From Calliopum simillimum (Eukaryota > Arthropoda > Insecta > Diptera > Lauxaniidae), in assembly GCA_951812925.1 (NCBI GenBank), contig OX638372.1, forward strand, positions 67,783,407 through 67,847,406: DNA of 64,000 nt, read 5' to 3'. Every line of letters starts with the position of its first letter. The first letter of the stretch is position 1. A model generated the notes under the pieces. The model worked only from the letters and a program-made list of their open reading frames with translations. It was not told the origin of the DNA and made no database searches. Shown here piece by piece: positions 12,801 through 24,250 of this stretch. A program made the translations under genes and the position numbers.

Positions 12801-15800
12801 ATATACCTATCGAAAGTATAAAACCTATTGAATATGAAAACCCTAGGTTGCCTACTTTTTCCCGTCATAACTCTTGGATTGCCTAGTACAAACAGGTACA
12901 TCGGTACTAGCGATTCGCACTCATCTGTTTAATAAATAAAGCTTTGTTTTCTAAGTTTTTTAAGTAAACCATGCATAGAAACGTAAATGGGGCAAATGAG
13001 TTACAAAAGTTATTAATAAGAACACGTAGTAGATATTACTAGTTTCTATAAAAACAATTCTAAAGCAAATAGTAATTGTTATCATTGGCCTGGCCAAATA
13101 TTAAATACCCTACACTACAGCATTTTGCAAATTTCGCTTGTATGGGAGGTGCCACGCCTTGTTGTCCGAGTTCGCATAGTTTTTGCTTTGAGCTTCCAAC
13201 AACTATTCTTAGTATCTGTGCGAAATTTAATAACATTACCTCAAATAACGCTTGTACTACAACATTTTGAAAACTTTGAGTGTATTGGAGGTGCCACGCC
13301 ATCTTGTCCGAATTGACTAAGTTTCTGATCAGAGCTTGCATTTCCTATCCGTGGTGGCTGAGTGAAATTTGAATGGATTTTATCAAAAAATTATTTCAGT
13401 AAAGGGTTTTGAATTCACCTAACGTTTCGTTCAGAGCTTGTAGTAACTATCCCTAGTATTGATGAATATTTTGGTAATGTTATCGCAAAAAATGCTCTAA
13501 ATATTGCGTTTCGAATTTTTTTTTTTTTTGTATGTGCGGAAGGCGTGCCTGTTGACCAATTTCGCTCATTTTCAATCTCACGAGCTAACTTTGATGACGA
13601 AGGCAATGTACCAAATATCATAGAAGTTATCTTGCTTAGTTCTCCAAAGGAAACTTTCAATAAAAAAGATATGTTAGTTCTATATGTTTATTAGGCCGGG
13701 TCAATTTGTTCGGGAGGCAAAAAATTGGCAAAGAGTATAGCAACAAAAAAATCTATGGAAAATTCTATAAAACTTTGCCCAAAAAACCATGGGTCCAAAA
13801 TCAATATCGAGCCGCCGTAAATTGCGTTGAAGTTTTGTATGTAGTACTTTAAAATACAATAAGAAAAATAAAAAATTCAAATTTTTTTTTACTTGTTTCA
13901 TATAAAATTATTCAAAGTATTTGAATTTTTTGTTTTTTTTTTATTGAATTTTAAAGTACTACATACAAAACTTCAACGCAATTTACGGCGGCTCGATATT
14001 GATTTTAGACCCATGGTTTCTTGGGCAAAGTTTCTTGGAATTTTTCGTAGATTGTTTTGTTGCTATACTCTTTGCCGCAAAATAATTTGACCCGGCCTAA
14101 TGTTTATGGAGCAAATAAGAATTAACAATTTGAAATTTTTTTTCATATAAAACTTGCTCCATAAACCAAAAATTGACTTTTGAGGCAAATAAGAAATAAA
14201 AAACAAAAATACCGCATTCTTTTGTTAAATCGATGAATTTAACTATTAGATCCTTACATTTGAGGTGTATCATGTGTTCAGCAAACTTATGCAGGATATT
14301 GCGGGGAATGTTTTTGTAGAAAATTTTAGCCCTGTACAACCCCCACATGTGCGTAATTTTGCCCTTTTCTTAAAAAGGTACAAAAATGACACCTAAAACA
14401 GGGAAATATTAAGTCATTATGTACAACAGAAATATTTGCTATACAATTTCACTACTAGTTGCTGAACACTAAAAAAGTAAAATTTTATCCCGAAAGCAAA
14501 AAATCGTTAAAATCAGTAAGCAGTTCTAACAATAAATATTTTCCAAATTTCACCCCACTGCAAAACTCTAAAACTACATTTTGGACAAAACTCGTTCTCA
14601 CAAGATCATAACGAAATCACAGGATCGTTTTCCTAGAATACATTAACCTATTATATCCTGTTTTTATGGGTCTTTTTGACCCATTTTTCTAAAACTGAGC
14701 CACAATGGGTTAACAAATTTTACAAAAATATCCTACAAAAAATTTCACTTAAAGTTACCAAAGACGAAAAATTTTTAATACTTAAGGTAAGCGCGTCAGG
14801 GATGTAATTATTATGCAATGTGAAAAGTCCTAATTGATTTTAAAGATTTTTTTGGTTTCGGGCTTAAATTTCGACCTTAACGTGTTTAAAAACTAGTAGT
14901 GAAATTTTATAGCGAATATTTCTGTAGTACATACTGACTCAATATTTCATTGTTTTGGGTGTCATTTTTGTACCTTTTTAAGAAAAGGGCAAAAATGACC
15001 CACATGTGGGGGTTAAACAGGATTAAAATTTTATATAAAAATATTCCCCGCAATATCCTGCATAAGTTTGCTGAACACATGATACACCTCAGATGTAAGG
15101 ATCATATAGTTAAATTCATCGATTTAACACGAATAAAAACAAAGTTAACCAGGCCTCGAAAACTTTCGAGGTAAATCAAAGAGGGGATTTCTAAAAACGT
15201 GTAAAAGCGTCGAAAACCTCGCAAACTCGTAAATGTTGTCAAAATGTTTTCGAGGCTTTTACACGTTTTCAGGAATCCCCTCAATGCGTAAATAGCCTCG
15301 AAAAAGAACGAGAGCGATTGTCAAATGAATGTATTGAAAAAAATTTTTTGTTTTGAAAATTGAATTTGAGTTGAATATTTTTCCAATTATATGACAGCTG
15401 ATACGTTTCTTACACGTTTTTAGAAATGTGTGTTCCTGAAAACAAGCTCGTAAACTTTCGAGTTTTTCATGGTTTACGAGAATAAAAGTATCCCCTTAAT
15501 ATGTTTTTGATTCTTAAAAGATAAAAAAGAAAAAAAAAAAAAAAAAAAAACAATGTGCTACGTGTGCTCTTTATTTTTGAATCCAAGACCTAACTTATCT
15601 TTTTTTTTGCAGTCCTGAAGAACTCTTACGTCGCAATTCACAACTGCCACCACATCTGAAAAGTGCATATGCAGCTCAATATGCCCATGACTTAGCGGAG
15701 GATGATTTGAAAGTAAGCATAAACAGCGATATACTGCAATCAACATCGTCGTTTAGGGATAATATAAACAAAACTTCAATTTCCAGCATGTCACGAGACT

Positions 15801-18800
15801 ATTCTTCTATATATAGAAAATAAATAATTGGACATGACAAAATTGTGCAGCAATAAAGTATAAGTGGCTGAACACTAAAGTCATTGAATTCATTGTAACT
15901 GTAATGAAATAATATCTAAATTTAACTGTTCATTACAATATGCATACATGTATAACATTTATATTTAAAACAAAACTTATACTTTTAATTACATAATAAA
16001 TTAATTTTTATAAAAACTTATTGTTTAAGCTTATCAAATCAATTATGTATGTAAGTTTTATAAGTTTGTCATTGTGATTGTTAATGTACTGCTTTTTGTT
16101 GTTGCGTTTTGTCCGTCCAAACAGTTTGTCCTTGTTAAACTAGAATCTTTGTAATTTTATAGTTTTAGCTAAGACTCAATCAATACATAAACATTTCATT
16201 AAAATTTGTTTTCCCCTCTTAGGAAATTCCTCCAAACCAAAATTTAGATGATAGCATGAGTGCTTTGCTTAGCACGACAGCTGGTGGAACTCGTAAAAAG
16301 ATAAGCGGTGCAACTTCATACAAACGGCCTGGTCCACCGACTCCTAGCAAAAATGGTGGACGCCTTTCATTCGGTGGTACTTCGGAGCCAGTGCGAGAAA
16401 TACTTAAAGAAACATATGATAGCAACCAAGCGGTAACATCATCGTCAAAAACACCAGCAAGATTTAAGACTTTTGCCTCAAGGTTTAGTTTGGGTAGCGT
16501 TAAAGATGAGGTGAGTGGTTATTTCAGAAAAATCCTCTTAAATGTATTCGTATGTGTTTTCCCTTTTAAAAAGCCAATTTTTTCAATTATCATATATTTG
16601 TCTCTTGGTTTGAATAAAATTTTGGTGCATTGAAATTGTTAAACATAAATTATGCATGTTGCAAAGAAGTCTATTTATGTCACATTTTGTTTTTGGGTCA
16701 TTTCAGCTAAGAAAGGAAAACGAAAAATCGGATTTTGTTTTGTAAATTTTTATAAAATACTAGCGGTCCCGGCAAACGTTGTTCTGCCCTTTTTCAATAG
16801 GTGGCTCGATGAGTTCGATTTGAACGAAAGCTGCAGGGATTTATCATTTAAACTAATTTTTTCCTATAGCGTGCGCAACAACCTCATGAGCGATCCCTGC
16901 AATTTTTTGCAAGGCTAATGGTTGACACTATTTATATTTATGTACCAAGTTTTATTGCAAAATCTGCTACGTATATTCCTACAGAGGTATAGCATTTAAA
17001 GTCATTTTTTTGTGTGACAGATGCAACACCCCCACCCCTCCACTACACTTTTTGCACGTTGATTGGCAGTAAAAACATGTATCCACGTACCAAGTTTTAT
17101 AACAAAATCTGCAATACCTGCAGAGATATAGCATTTTAAATGTTTTTGTATGGGGGCTACAGCTTCCCCTCACCCGATCCCCCTTTAGCATAGCTATAAA
17201 CCACCTGCAGTACAAAACAAATATATACAGTCATGTTCCGTAATCCGTGTAGTTTCAATTACTTTTCATTTAGGAGGCTTTTTGATGAAAATGGTGAGTC
17301 ACACGATAAATAGTACAAGAATCTTTTTTGCGGAGAATTACAATTTCTACAAATAAGATTGATTTGCATTAACGAAAAAGCAACCGTTTAAGAAATATTT
17401 AAAAAAAACCGCAAAAAGTCGAAAAATTCAAACTTTATCGAATATTTCCGAAACAGTTACTTTTTTTAATAAATACAAATCAATATTATTTATAGAACCT
17501 CTAATTCTCCACAAAAAAGATTATAATACTTTTTATCGTGTGACTCACCATTTTCATCAAAAAGCCTCCTAAGTGAAAAGTAATTGAAACCACGTGGATT
17601 ACAGAACAGGCCTGATAGTGCGAAAATGGTAACGATCGGTTAAGCGGTTTCAAAGTTCTAAGGCGACAAACAAACGCACACTACATTTTTATATATCGAT
17701 ACCTTAGAGCGCTATAGTCCTATCTCCAATTTTTTAATTGTTGGAAAATGCAAAAACAGATTTTAAACAGTGGTTATTTAGAATTGGCTGCTATTTTGAT
17801 ATAACGATATATGCAATAATTTTACCTATAGTATGTTTTAACATAATTTTATGTTTTAAACTTATTTTATTAATTATTAACAAAATCACAGCCAGTTTAT
17901 ATTATGCCATTACTTTATATGGAATTGCACTACTATTAAAATAAATGACACATTTAGTAAATTTTATAAACTCATAGCATTCCCCGGTGTGCATTGCGAT
18001 ACCTTCTCTTGTACAGAGGGCGGGGAATCTCCAATTAAATTAAGCCAAAGAATGTAAATTGTCCCGATGCAATTTATATTACTCATTCTAATCTGCTTAC
18101 GTGCTTTAAATAGCTTCAAAGGTATGACATTTTTTTAAGTGCGTGGCACCGCTCATTTTTCCCTTGGACATTATTTGTCCCGTTACTCTTATTATTTATA
18201 CCAAATCTCATGTCCGTTCAATGTTTTCAGAGATATAATATGATAGATTAATTTTTTCTTGGAATCACGGAAAAAACTGAAAAAATCTCAAAATCGCAAA
18301 AAGTGGAGATAGGACTATAGCGCTCTAAGGTATCGATAAATAGATTTAGTAACAAATGCTTTTTGTTAAAATTTCGACTGAGCTAGACAAAATGGATCAA
18401 AGTACGAATTTATCTCTTGATTTACGAAAAGTAATCCTCAAATTACATTAAGACCACAAATATCTCCGGTAAATTGGCAAAGCAATTTGTAAATCGCATT
18501 CTATCGTACAAAATGTGATAAATAGCTTTTTAAATAGCGATAAATTACATATCTTCAAATCACCAGCAACTGGGAAGCTCAAAAATACCTCACCATGAGA
18601 GGTACGCACTGTAGTAGTATCGGTGACTAAAAATAAACAGCATTAAGTTATACCAAAACTTGCAAGAAATTGCACAAACAAATTTTGTTCCTCATTTATT
18701 ACCTCCATTTTAACACGTTCCTATATAATGCCCATTGTTTACTTAAAAATAGCTAAAGTTACTTTTATTGAGCACATTCATATTAATTCCTCTCATTACA

Positions 18801-21800
18801 CGCGAAACGCTGGCTCCAAATGAAAAATAAGCATTTGCACGAAATATGCCGTGAATTGCTCCTGCTCAATCGGTTTTTTCCTCCCTGCGCGTCTCGGAAT
18901 TAATTTTTGTGGATTTTCTTTTACTTTATGAACATTAGGCATGCCCACCCTAGCCTGCATTCAAAATTTGATGATATATGTATTACATTTAAAGATACAG
19001 TGTTTTAAAGTTAAAAAATATTTATTACTGCACGAAATAAGATGTGAGCCACTGTATCTAATATGTATGTATGTTTATAAAAAAAGAAGTTTGTTGTAAT
19101 GTTTATTTACTTTAGTGTTCGTATTTTATAGACTTAAGGACCACTTGGGCAATTTTAATGCAATTTTTACAGTAAAGTAATAAAGATCGGGGAAAGGTTA
19201 TAGGCTATAAAAATGGGCGTTGCCACGGACCTCAAAAACAAAATTCAACATATCTCTAAAACGGTTTGAAGCACAGGGATGAGATTTGATGTAGTATATG
19301 TAAAAAGACACCGATATAAATAACTTTCACTAAAAAGGCAGGCGATGTCACGCCTCTCAAAAGCATAATTTGTCATATGTATCTGAAATGATTAAAACAC
19401 ACATAGATGAGATTCGATAAGTATATAGGGGACACTGGTACAAATATAATCTCTGAAACTATTTGACACAGATGAATTAAATTTGGTAGGTGCATAACGT
19501 CGCACAGTGCGTTGAGCCCATACAAAAAATGGTCAAAAATAGAAGGAGTGGTTGGATATCGATGAAATTTGGTACTTAAAATAATTTGGGGCTGCTGAGC
19601 TCAAAAATGATTTGTTGTAAACTTTATAGTTTTGCTAAAAACCAGGTGTTTAGGACGATTTTCTTAAGTCCCATGTATAACGATTTTTTTATTTATCTTC
19701 AAAATATGTGTTTTTGAAATATATTTAGTAGAAATAATATTTTATGTACTTTTGAAACCATTTGTGTTAATAAAAACAAAAAAAAATTTTCAACATAAAT
19801 TTTATATTTCATGTAAATTTTTCATTTTAAGCATTTAAAGAAAAAAAAAAATAGTAGGACAAAGTAGGAAAAGTTATTTGCAATTCCTGATTATTTAAAA
19901 TCCGTACTAGAAGGCTAAAAAAAACGGCACTTATTTTTATAGGATTTTTTTTTTTTTTTTCATCGAAATTTGTCAATTTCTGAAGTTTTTCATTTGATAA
20001 TATCATATATTAAAACCACTACAATATACGTATATTAAATTATATATTTTCAAAAATTTTTATTTATTTACCTAAATATTATTTATAATAAAAAACTTTA
20101 CTTCGTTAAGTTTAATCAAAACACAAATTTTTGATAATTATTTGTTTAAGAGAACCCAAAACGAGTTGAAGAAACATGATTTTTTTTGAAAAATATCTCA
20201 ACTTTGAAGTGTCACAGCATAGCCAAAACTGAGTTTTTCCCCTAAATATTTTGGTTTTATTTTATTGATACAATTACCTGTCGATTGATATCAATATTGT
20301 TAGGTTTTGAGTCACAAAAAATTTTGATTTTTGTCTATGGGCCAACGCAGTGTGCGTCGGGTTAAAACTACAACTAGACATACACATTGTTCTTGTTTTG
20401 AGCAAAAAGCGTTTGAAGTTTATTGAAATTCTTTTTTTTTTTTGTATGGGATTTTGAACTTTTCTGCCTTTTATTTATCCTAGAATCGCCCAGAAATTCG
20501 ACCACAAATGTATTAAATAGTTTACGTTTTGGACACTATTAGTACTTTTTTGTTGCTATTTGGTACGAAATAGAAAAGCTCATTTATCATCACTGGTGCA
20601 GTTCAAGCGAAATATAAACAAAACTAAACACATTAAGTCAGTGCTATGCTTTTTGTCTCTCTCTTTAGCCTTATCCTTTTTTCAGCTCTGTGTGTCCGTG
20701 TATTTTGTTGTGTTAATATTGAAAAATTTTTCTTTACCTGGCTTAAAGTCAAAATATTAACATAATTTTAACTTTGTGCACATCTTCAGACAAATACCTT
20801 TCCAAAGGTGTATAATTTAAAGTCGAACTCCATTTCTAACATAGTATAAAAAGATGGACAAGTTTTTGTTTTGCGTATTAATATATAGATAAAATAAGAT
20901 GGGGCTAAGTTTACAAAAACCGATTAGACTGGTGCATATAGCCGTTTTTTCTGTTTTTTCTGTATACTTAACTGGAAACATCAAAAAGTGTAGATGCCTA
21001 CTTGTAGGTTTAACCCGAAGACATGTATCTAGAAGACACCGGAATAAAGGTGAGGCAACGTGGTAATTGCTAGCATATAAAAGTACAAGTACGCTATTTT
21101 TGTTCGTTACTATTGTTGCACTGTTGTTGTTACTGCTGTTGTATTTTGTTGTGAATTGTTTTTGTACATTGTACTCCAAGTTTGTTACACGTGTGTTGAA
21201 TATTCCAATTTTTTTTTTAATTTTCTCATATTCGTAATCTTAATTTTGCTTTTACAGCATCAATCAAATCACATTAATTTACGCAAAGCAATTCATGAGA
21301 AAAATGTTCTCCAAGCTTGTAAAACCAATGCTGGAACTGTTTGCACATCAACGCCTCGCAAAAGTAAAGAACATTTTGATCAACTGCGGATACTTGATGA
21401 AATTCTGGCCGCATCACCATCCAATCCTGAACCTACTACAACAGTATGTATCGTTTCAAGTACAAATGATACAAAAACAGAATCGATTGTTCCGACGCCC
21501 CCCACTGCAAAGATATTACAGAATCCAACTACAATTCGCCAAAGGAGACTTTTTGAACGAAGTCGACGTAGTTCTCTATTGAAGCGAAATTTAACACGCA
21601 AAATTCAGAAAGATGCAGCCGTCGCTGATGACGCCACTGCCTCTGGATTGCCATCAGCAGCTAAGATTGTTGATTCCCCACTTGATCTTGTAACATCGGG
21701 TACAACCAGTTCAGGTGGTGAAATAATCTCTTCTTTGCACAAACGTTTAAGGCGTCGTCCTAAACGTGAACGCGGCACACGTCCTTCATTATATTTGAAG

Positions 21801-22583
21801 GGTAATGTATTCTCGAAAAATCGAGTGCCCACTCGTGGGTTAACATATCGTGATTTAATTCAAAAAAAGGCACGTAAGCAACGTACTGAACATTTTAATA
21901 AACACCGCATGGATGTTGAAGTAAAAGGTTGTGAAAGTTTTGCTGCCACATCTGATATACAAAATAACAACTATGCCAGTTTTAATCTCAATCAAATTGG
22001 TAAAACAATTATTATTGGAAAAAATAAATCTCATACGGTTGTAAATTTCATGGTACAAGATGTTGAAAATTTAGAAGAAACAAAACTGTATGAAGGAGAA
22101 TTTGACGATGGTACTGTAGCGTTTGATAGTTATAATTACGATCAGGCTGATGACCTTGATAATTCTGAATTTGAGAAGCAACAAATCCAAAAAGGTAAAC
22201 GTTTTGAAGAAATACTTACTACAACAGAGTCATATGCTCCATTTGATATTCAAAAAATCGAATATGAATCAACTATTCAACAGCAGCAGAGTCTACAAAA
22301 TGTGTCGTCGCCAACATCGCGTACTTTTTACGGCAGTAGCACCATTTATAATCGCAAGATTCCAAACATATCTACGACCTTTGTGCGAAAATCATCGATT
22401 TATATCAAAAAAAGAAATGGAGAGGACGACATAATATTGTTGACCAATCAAACAATAACACTGATGGATTTGATTCGTATGTGGCAACAAATGGACAGTT
22501 CGCTGCGTCTTACATTAGGGATTGCTATATTAGCATCATTGATTTCATTAGTTTTCTTGCTGGTTAATATGTTCATAACATAA
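6833..22583 (+). CDS. mud: mud-like (NuMA-related spindle orientation protein), 3' part, tail-anchored form
   Basis: Coding exons 6833-6928, 7021-7325, 15613-15712, 16223-16510 and 21258-22583 join in phase with GT-AG borders and give 704 residues plus stop. The 5' part lies left of the window. Residues 1-65 continue a charged coiled coil. Next comes an acidic segment around DEEGEVFNNTYLADL, then a Ser/Thr/Pro/Arg-rich low-complexity region. The last 24 residues are a hydrophobic helix with no tail beyond it, so this form should be tail-anchored in a membrane. I recognise the protein as resembling the C-terminal part of Drosophila Mushroom body defect, the NuMA/LIN-5 relative that links Pins to dynein at the cortex and spindle poles and also has membrane-associated isoforms. 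I could not locate the Pins-binding motif with confidence. A polyadenylation signal AATAAA is at 22731. The third intron-exon junction follows an 8.3-kb intron full of repeats. The identity is from memory of the family, not from an alignment. Confidence 0.72.
7793..11350. mobile_element. Long palindromic foldback element split by a Tigger-like transposon
   Basis: Ends GTGCAGGCAAATTAGGTA and complement TACCTAATTTGCCTGCAC, each flanked by TA. Without the 1.4-kb insertion the element is about 2.1 kb: the left arm (7793-8430 plus 9856-10175) is nearly identical to the right arm (10355-11350) read backwards, around a loop at about 10180-10350. The right arm has a short extra segment near 11310. 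No transposase in it. TA duplication suggests Tc1/mariner mobilisation. Confidence 0.75.
8433..9853 (-). mobile_element. Degenerate Tigger/pogo-type transposon
   Basis: Termini CAGTAGTTTTCCGATTTAAC and complement GTTAAATCGGAAAACTACTG, flanked by TA (8431-8432, 9854-9855). The inside on the - strand has broken transposase frames: a start MPKKRVINLKIG near 9400, then LMEQYCNAKLRISTKKLMEE (about 9140-9080), then LLEVITENDLSKDVIFNADE (about 8955-8890), whose NADE is the expected first catalytic Asp region of CENP-B-like DDE transposases. Frameshifts and missing parts make it inactive. Non-coding subterminal repeats of TTCGTTAAA are at both ends. Confidence 0.8.
11375..11890 (+). repeat. Retroposon-like repeat B, copy
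   Basis: Begins ACTAGCTAGCCCAGTGAG and ends with an AACGAACACACAGACAAAC tail, an arrangement shared with a diverged copy starting ACTAGCGGTCCCGGCAAACG at 16760 and ending ACAAACGCACACTAC near 17690. Internal blocks repeat the GTGCCYTTTACATATGYRCC theme. Looks like a non-autonomous retroposon; class not established. Confidence 0.45.
11990..12660. mobile_element. Hairpin element with about 315-bp arms
   Basis: Left arm (11990-12315) and right arm (12335-12660) are almost perfect inverted copies, from GGCATGCGCTTATTTTACG at the edge to TTGCCGCAAAATGC at the 20-bp loop. Arms include the GC-rich TAACCCGGCCCGCAAGAG block. No target duplication is clear and there is no coding capacity. Confidence 0.75.
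13060..13665 (+). repeat. Interspersed repeat A, copy 2
   Basis: Starts in AATACCCTACACTACAGC and runs through GGGAGGTGCCACGCC and GAGCTAACTTTGATGACG to a truncated end near 13660, where it lacks the closing GGTGTAGGGTATA. It abuts the hAT-like MITE. No gene. Confidence 0.55.
13692..14099. mobile_element. hAT-like foldback MITE with 8-bp target duplication
   Basis: Ends TAGGCCGGGTCAA and complement TTGACCCGGCCTA. ATGTTTAT occurs exactly at 13684-13691 and again at 14100-14107, the 8-bp duplication typical of hAT transposons. Arms of about 165 bp (sharing for example CGGCGGCTCGATATTGAT) flank a short AT-rich loop. No transposase. Confidence 0.8.
14225..15128. repeat. Foldback repeat E (long arms)
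   Basis: Left segment ATCGATGAATTTAACTAT… (14230) through AACCCCCACATGTGC to AAAGGTACAAAAATGAC is repeated inverted from 14890 to 15128. Fragments recur at 25795-26065 and 37555-37770, and its inner theme TTAACCCATTATAATCC recurs at 37940-38220 and 54900-54980. No coding capacity. Confidence 0.6.
15130..15490. repeat. Hairpin cluster with repeated CCTCGAAAAC motif
   Basis: GAGGGGATTTCTAAAAACGT at 15181 pairs with ACGTTTTCAGGAATCCCCTC ending at 15282. CCTCGAAAA/TTTTCGAGG and CTCGTAAAC motifs recur on both sides. A small uncharacterised foldback element is the likely explanation. Confidence 0.45.
15713..15823 (+). other. In-frame read-through of the mud-like intron, possible alternative C-terminus
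   Basis: If the donor after 15712 is not used, the frame stays open for 36 codons, giving a Ser-rich peptide (…DILQSTSSFRDNINKTS…SSIYRK) before TAA at 15821. An AATAAA hexamer follows at 15852-15857. The surrounding intron is about 70% AT and stop-rich, so 36 open codons followed at once by a poly(A) signal is unusual but not conclusive. Confidence 0.35.
16760..17693 (+). repeat. Retroposon-like repeat B copy with a nested foldback
   Basis: Starts ACTAGCGGTCCCGGCAAACG and ends in an AAACAAACGCACACTAC tail. It contains two diverged blocks of GTACCAAGTTTTATYRCAAAATCTGC. It is interrupted at 17228-17614 by the hairpin element listed separately. No gene. Confidence 0.45.
17228..17614. mobile_element. 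Foldback MITE
   Basis: Arms begin CAGTCATGTTCCGTAATCC and end …GGATTACAGAACAGGCCTG. They continue inward with TTCAATTACTTTTCA and AAAATGGTGAGTCACACGAT in inverted copies over about 150 bp. 387 bp, no coding capacity. Confidence 0.65.
17694..18338. mobile_element. TIR element with TATCGATA ends
   Basis: A 35-bp near-perfect inverted repeat starts TATCGATACCTTAGAGCG and runs to TCCTATCTCC at both ends. A diverged single end is found at 34798-34836. The 68-codon frame inside (17738-17944) is hydrophobic and AT-driven; I do not treat it as a gene. 18110-18240 holds a piece of repeat B. Confidence 0.65.
18392..18617 (+). pseudogene. Tc1-like transposase N-terminal relic
   Basis: ATG at 18392 opens MDQSTNLSLDLRKVILKLH, which then hits a stop. 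Neighbouring frames continue with NISGKLAKQF and SPATGKLKNTSP, matching the DNA-binding helix-turn-helix start of Tc1-family transposases (…DLR..I..LH..G.S...IAK). Only the first 75 or so codons survive, with frameshifts. A Tc1-type right end (complement CAGTGGCTCACATCTTATTT) lies at 19028-19055 and may belong to it. Confidence 0.55.
19499..20359. mobile_element. TIR element with CGCACAGTGCGTTG ends
   Basis: The left end CGCACAGTGCGTTGAGCCCA is mirrored on the right by TGGGCCAACGCAGTGTGCG. The 860-bp AT-rich interior has no coding capacity. Its right edge fuses directly to the next element (shared CGTCGGG). 19190-19490 just before it is repeat B. Confidence 0.5.
20355..21022. mobile_element. 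TIR element F, copy 1
   Basis: Left end GTCGGGTTAAAACTACAACT; right end the complement of AACCTACAAGTAGGCATCTA. Copy 2 at 23996-24250 has the same ends, better preserved. Inside are blocks shared by both copies (TTTGTATGGG, CTTAACT). It sits in the intron before the last mud-like exon. Confidence 0.55.
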
Positions 22584-23690
22584 AATTATATGCTGTAATC
22601 GTTGTCCCAAAACAAATATAAATTAAGTTTAAAATTCACACCCATTCCTAGTAAGTAACCGGCAAAATTTTATCGAATTGCCGCCTTTGTAAAATTCTAA
22701 AAACCTGCTTTCTTTAAAATGTTGGAGCTCAATAAATTGTTACAAAATGTTGTATGTAATTAAAAAAAAAAAAAAATAATAAATAATTTTCGGGAATGTT
22801 AAAAACTTCTTACAGTGTTTAAATCTCTAACTTAAAACTGAACGAAAGCACAGTAAAGTGTTTTCGATTTATGAGAATTGTTTAATATCTTAAACTGCCA
22901 TAGTCTCCGATGTTAGATCCAAATTTGCCCTTAGATTTTTTAAGACACTTACGAACTTTGAGATTATCCATATAAAAAATAATAATTTAAAGCGCTAAAT
23001 TAAAAGCAGTATTTATGGGAATGCAAGCACAATACATATTATATATAAATGCTAAAAATTTAAAGGGCGAGTTCTGAACAAAAACTTGGTGAACTCGAAC
23101 AAAAGAGTTGCACCACCCATACAAGCCATTTTTTTTTTTTAAACTTATAATCGCCTTGTGGCCGACATTCGACCACTTCAATTTGAGTTTATAAGGACTA
23201 TGCAACTGGGAAGTTAAGCAAACAAACTCTATCACGTGGCACTGTCCACAATACAATAAAACAGAATTTGTTTTATCAAATTTTTAATTCTTGGAAATAA
23301 TATGTAATCAAAAAGAGTCGCTCTTATCTAAATTCGGAGGTATAGCCAATGGATGTTCTGGATATACATCGGTGTTTCAAAAACAGGATTAAGAATATAT
23401 TAGTGTGAAATAAAAAATATTTTACCAAGCTGTAAACCTTATGTATTAGTCCAAAATCTGAGGTTTGATTTTCAGGTTGTAATGATTTTTGAAGAATTTG
23501 GATAAGTTTAAAAGAAACTTAATTTTTTTCTAAAAAATATATCATTAACCTATAGTTTTATTAACACGTTGAGTGCCACCATACAAGCAAATGCATCTTG
23601 CATCAGGGCCACGTGAACCACCGGCAGTTAGCACGAAATGCCCAACATTTAAAAAAAAAATCGAGTGTCATTAGTTTCAAAATAAATCAC
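22584..23690. other. 3' flank of the long mud-like form; no gene seen
   Basis: Poly(A) signal candidates are at 22731 and 22776. The open frame at 22987-23256 (-) overlaps repeat-like sequence (GTGAACTCGAACAAAAG, repeat A theme) and is not taken as a gene. Confidence 0.4.
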
Positions 23691-23931
23691 CCCTGTTCTG
23701 AAATCCGATTTCGATTGGAATCTGAATTGAATCCGACTTTAGGTGTTCCGCATTTTGATAATTACCACCAAATTAGATTGATTTTTCAGTAAATCGAAAA
23801 GGAACTAATAGCAAATTTTACTTGTTGAAATACATTTCCGATTCCATCTTATTTGTCGCAATGCAGAGAACTTGTAGATTGATTTAATTCCGATTCCGAA
23901 GTAAATCGGATTTGAGAACATGCCTGAATAT
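23690..23931. mobile_element. MITE G, copy 1
   Basis: Left TGTTCTGAAATCCGATTTC and right complement of AATCGGATTTGAGAACATGC form diverged inverted ends; a better copy lies at 48058-48372. About 240 bp, no coding capacity. Confidence 0.55.
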
Positions 23932-23995
23932 CTTTTATTTAAAAACTCAAAAGAAGCTTTTTTATTCTTTTTTTTTCATTACACAGATTCCATAT

Positions 23996-24250
23996 CGTCG
24001 GGTTAAAACTACAACTAGACATCTACATTTTTCATGTTCTGAGAAAAAAGCTTTTTAAGTTTTTTGAATTTCGTTTTTTGTATGGGTTTTTGCAGTTTTC
24101 TACTTTTTATTCTTTATGTAAAATTGGATGAGGCCTACATATCAAAAAACCGACTAGACTGGGGCATAGATCCGTTTTTTCTTCATGTTTTTGTATACTT
24201 AACTCAAAATGTCCTACATGTAGATGTCTAGTTGTAGTTTTAACCCGACG
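23996..24250. mobile_element. TIR element F, copy 2
   Basis: Ends CGTCGGGTTAAAACTACAAC and complement GTTGTAGTTTTAACCCGACG; about 32 bp of inverted repeat continues to TAGACATCTACA. ATAT lies on both sides. 255 bp, non-coding. Confidence 0.65.

Noticed and set aside
13060..13341. Opposed 60-93 codon frames
   Set aside because: These lie in interspersed repeat A; the same frames reappear in its other copies.
21156..21257. Upstream extension of the long open frame before the last mud-like exon
   Set aside because: It is a hydrophobic AT-rich stretch ending exactly in a polypyrimidine tract and CAG acceptor at 21257; the exon phase fits the upstream exon, so this is intron.
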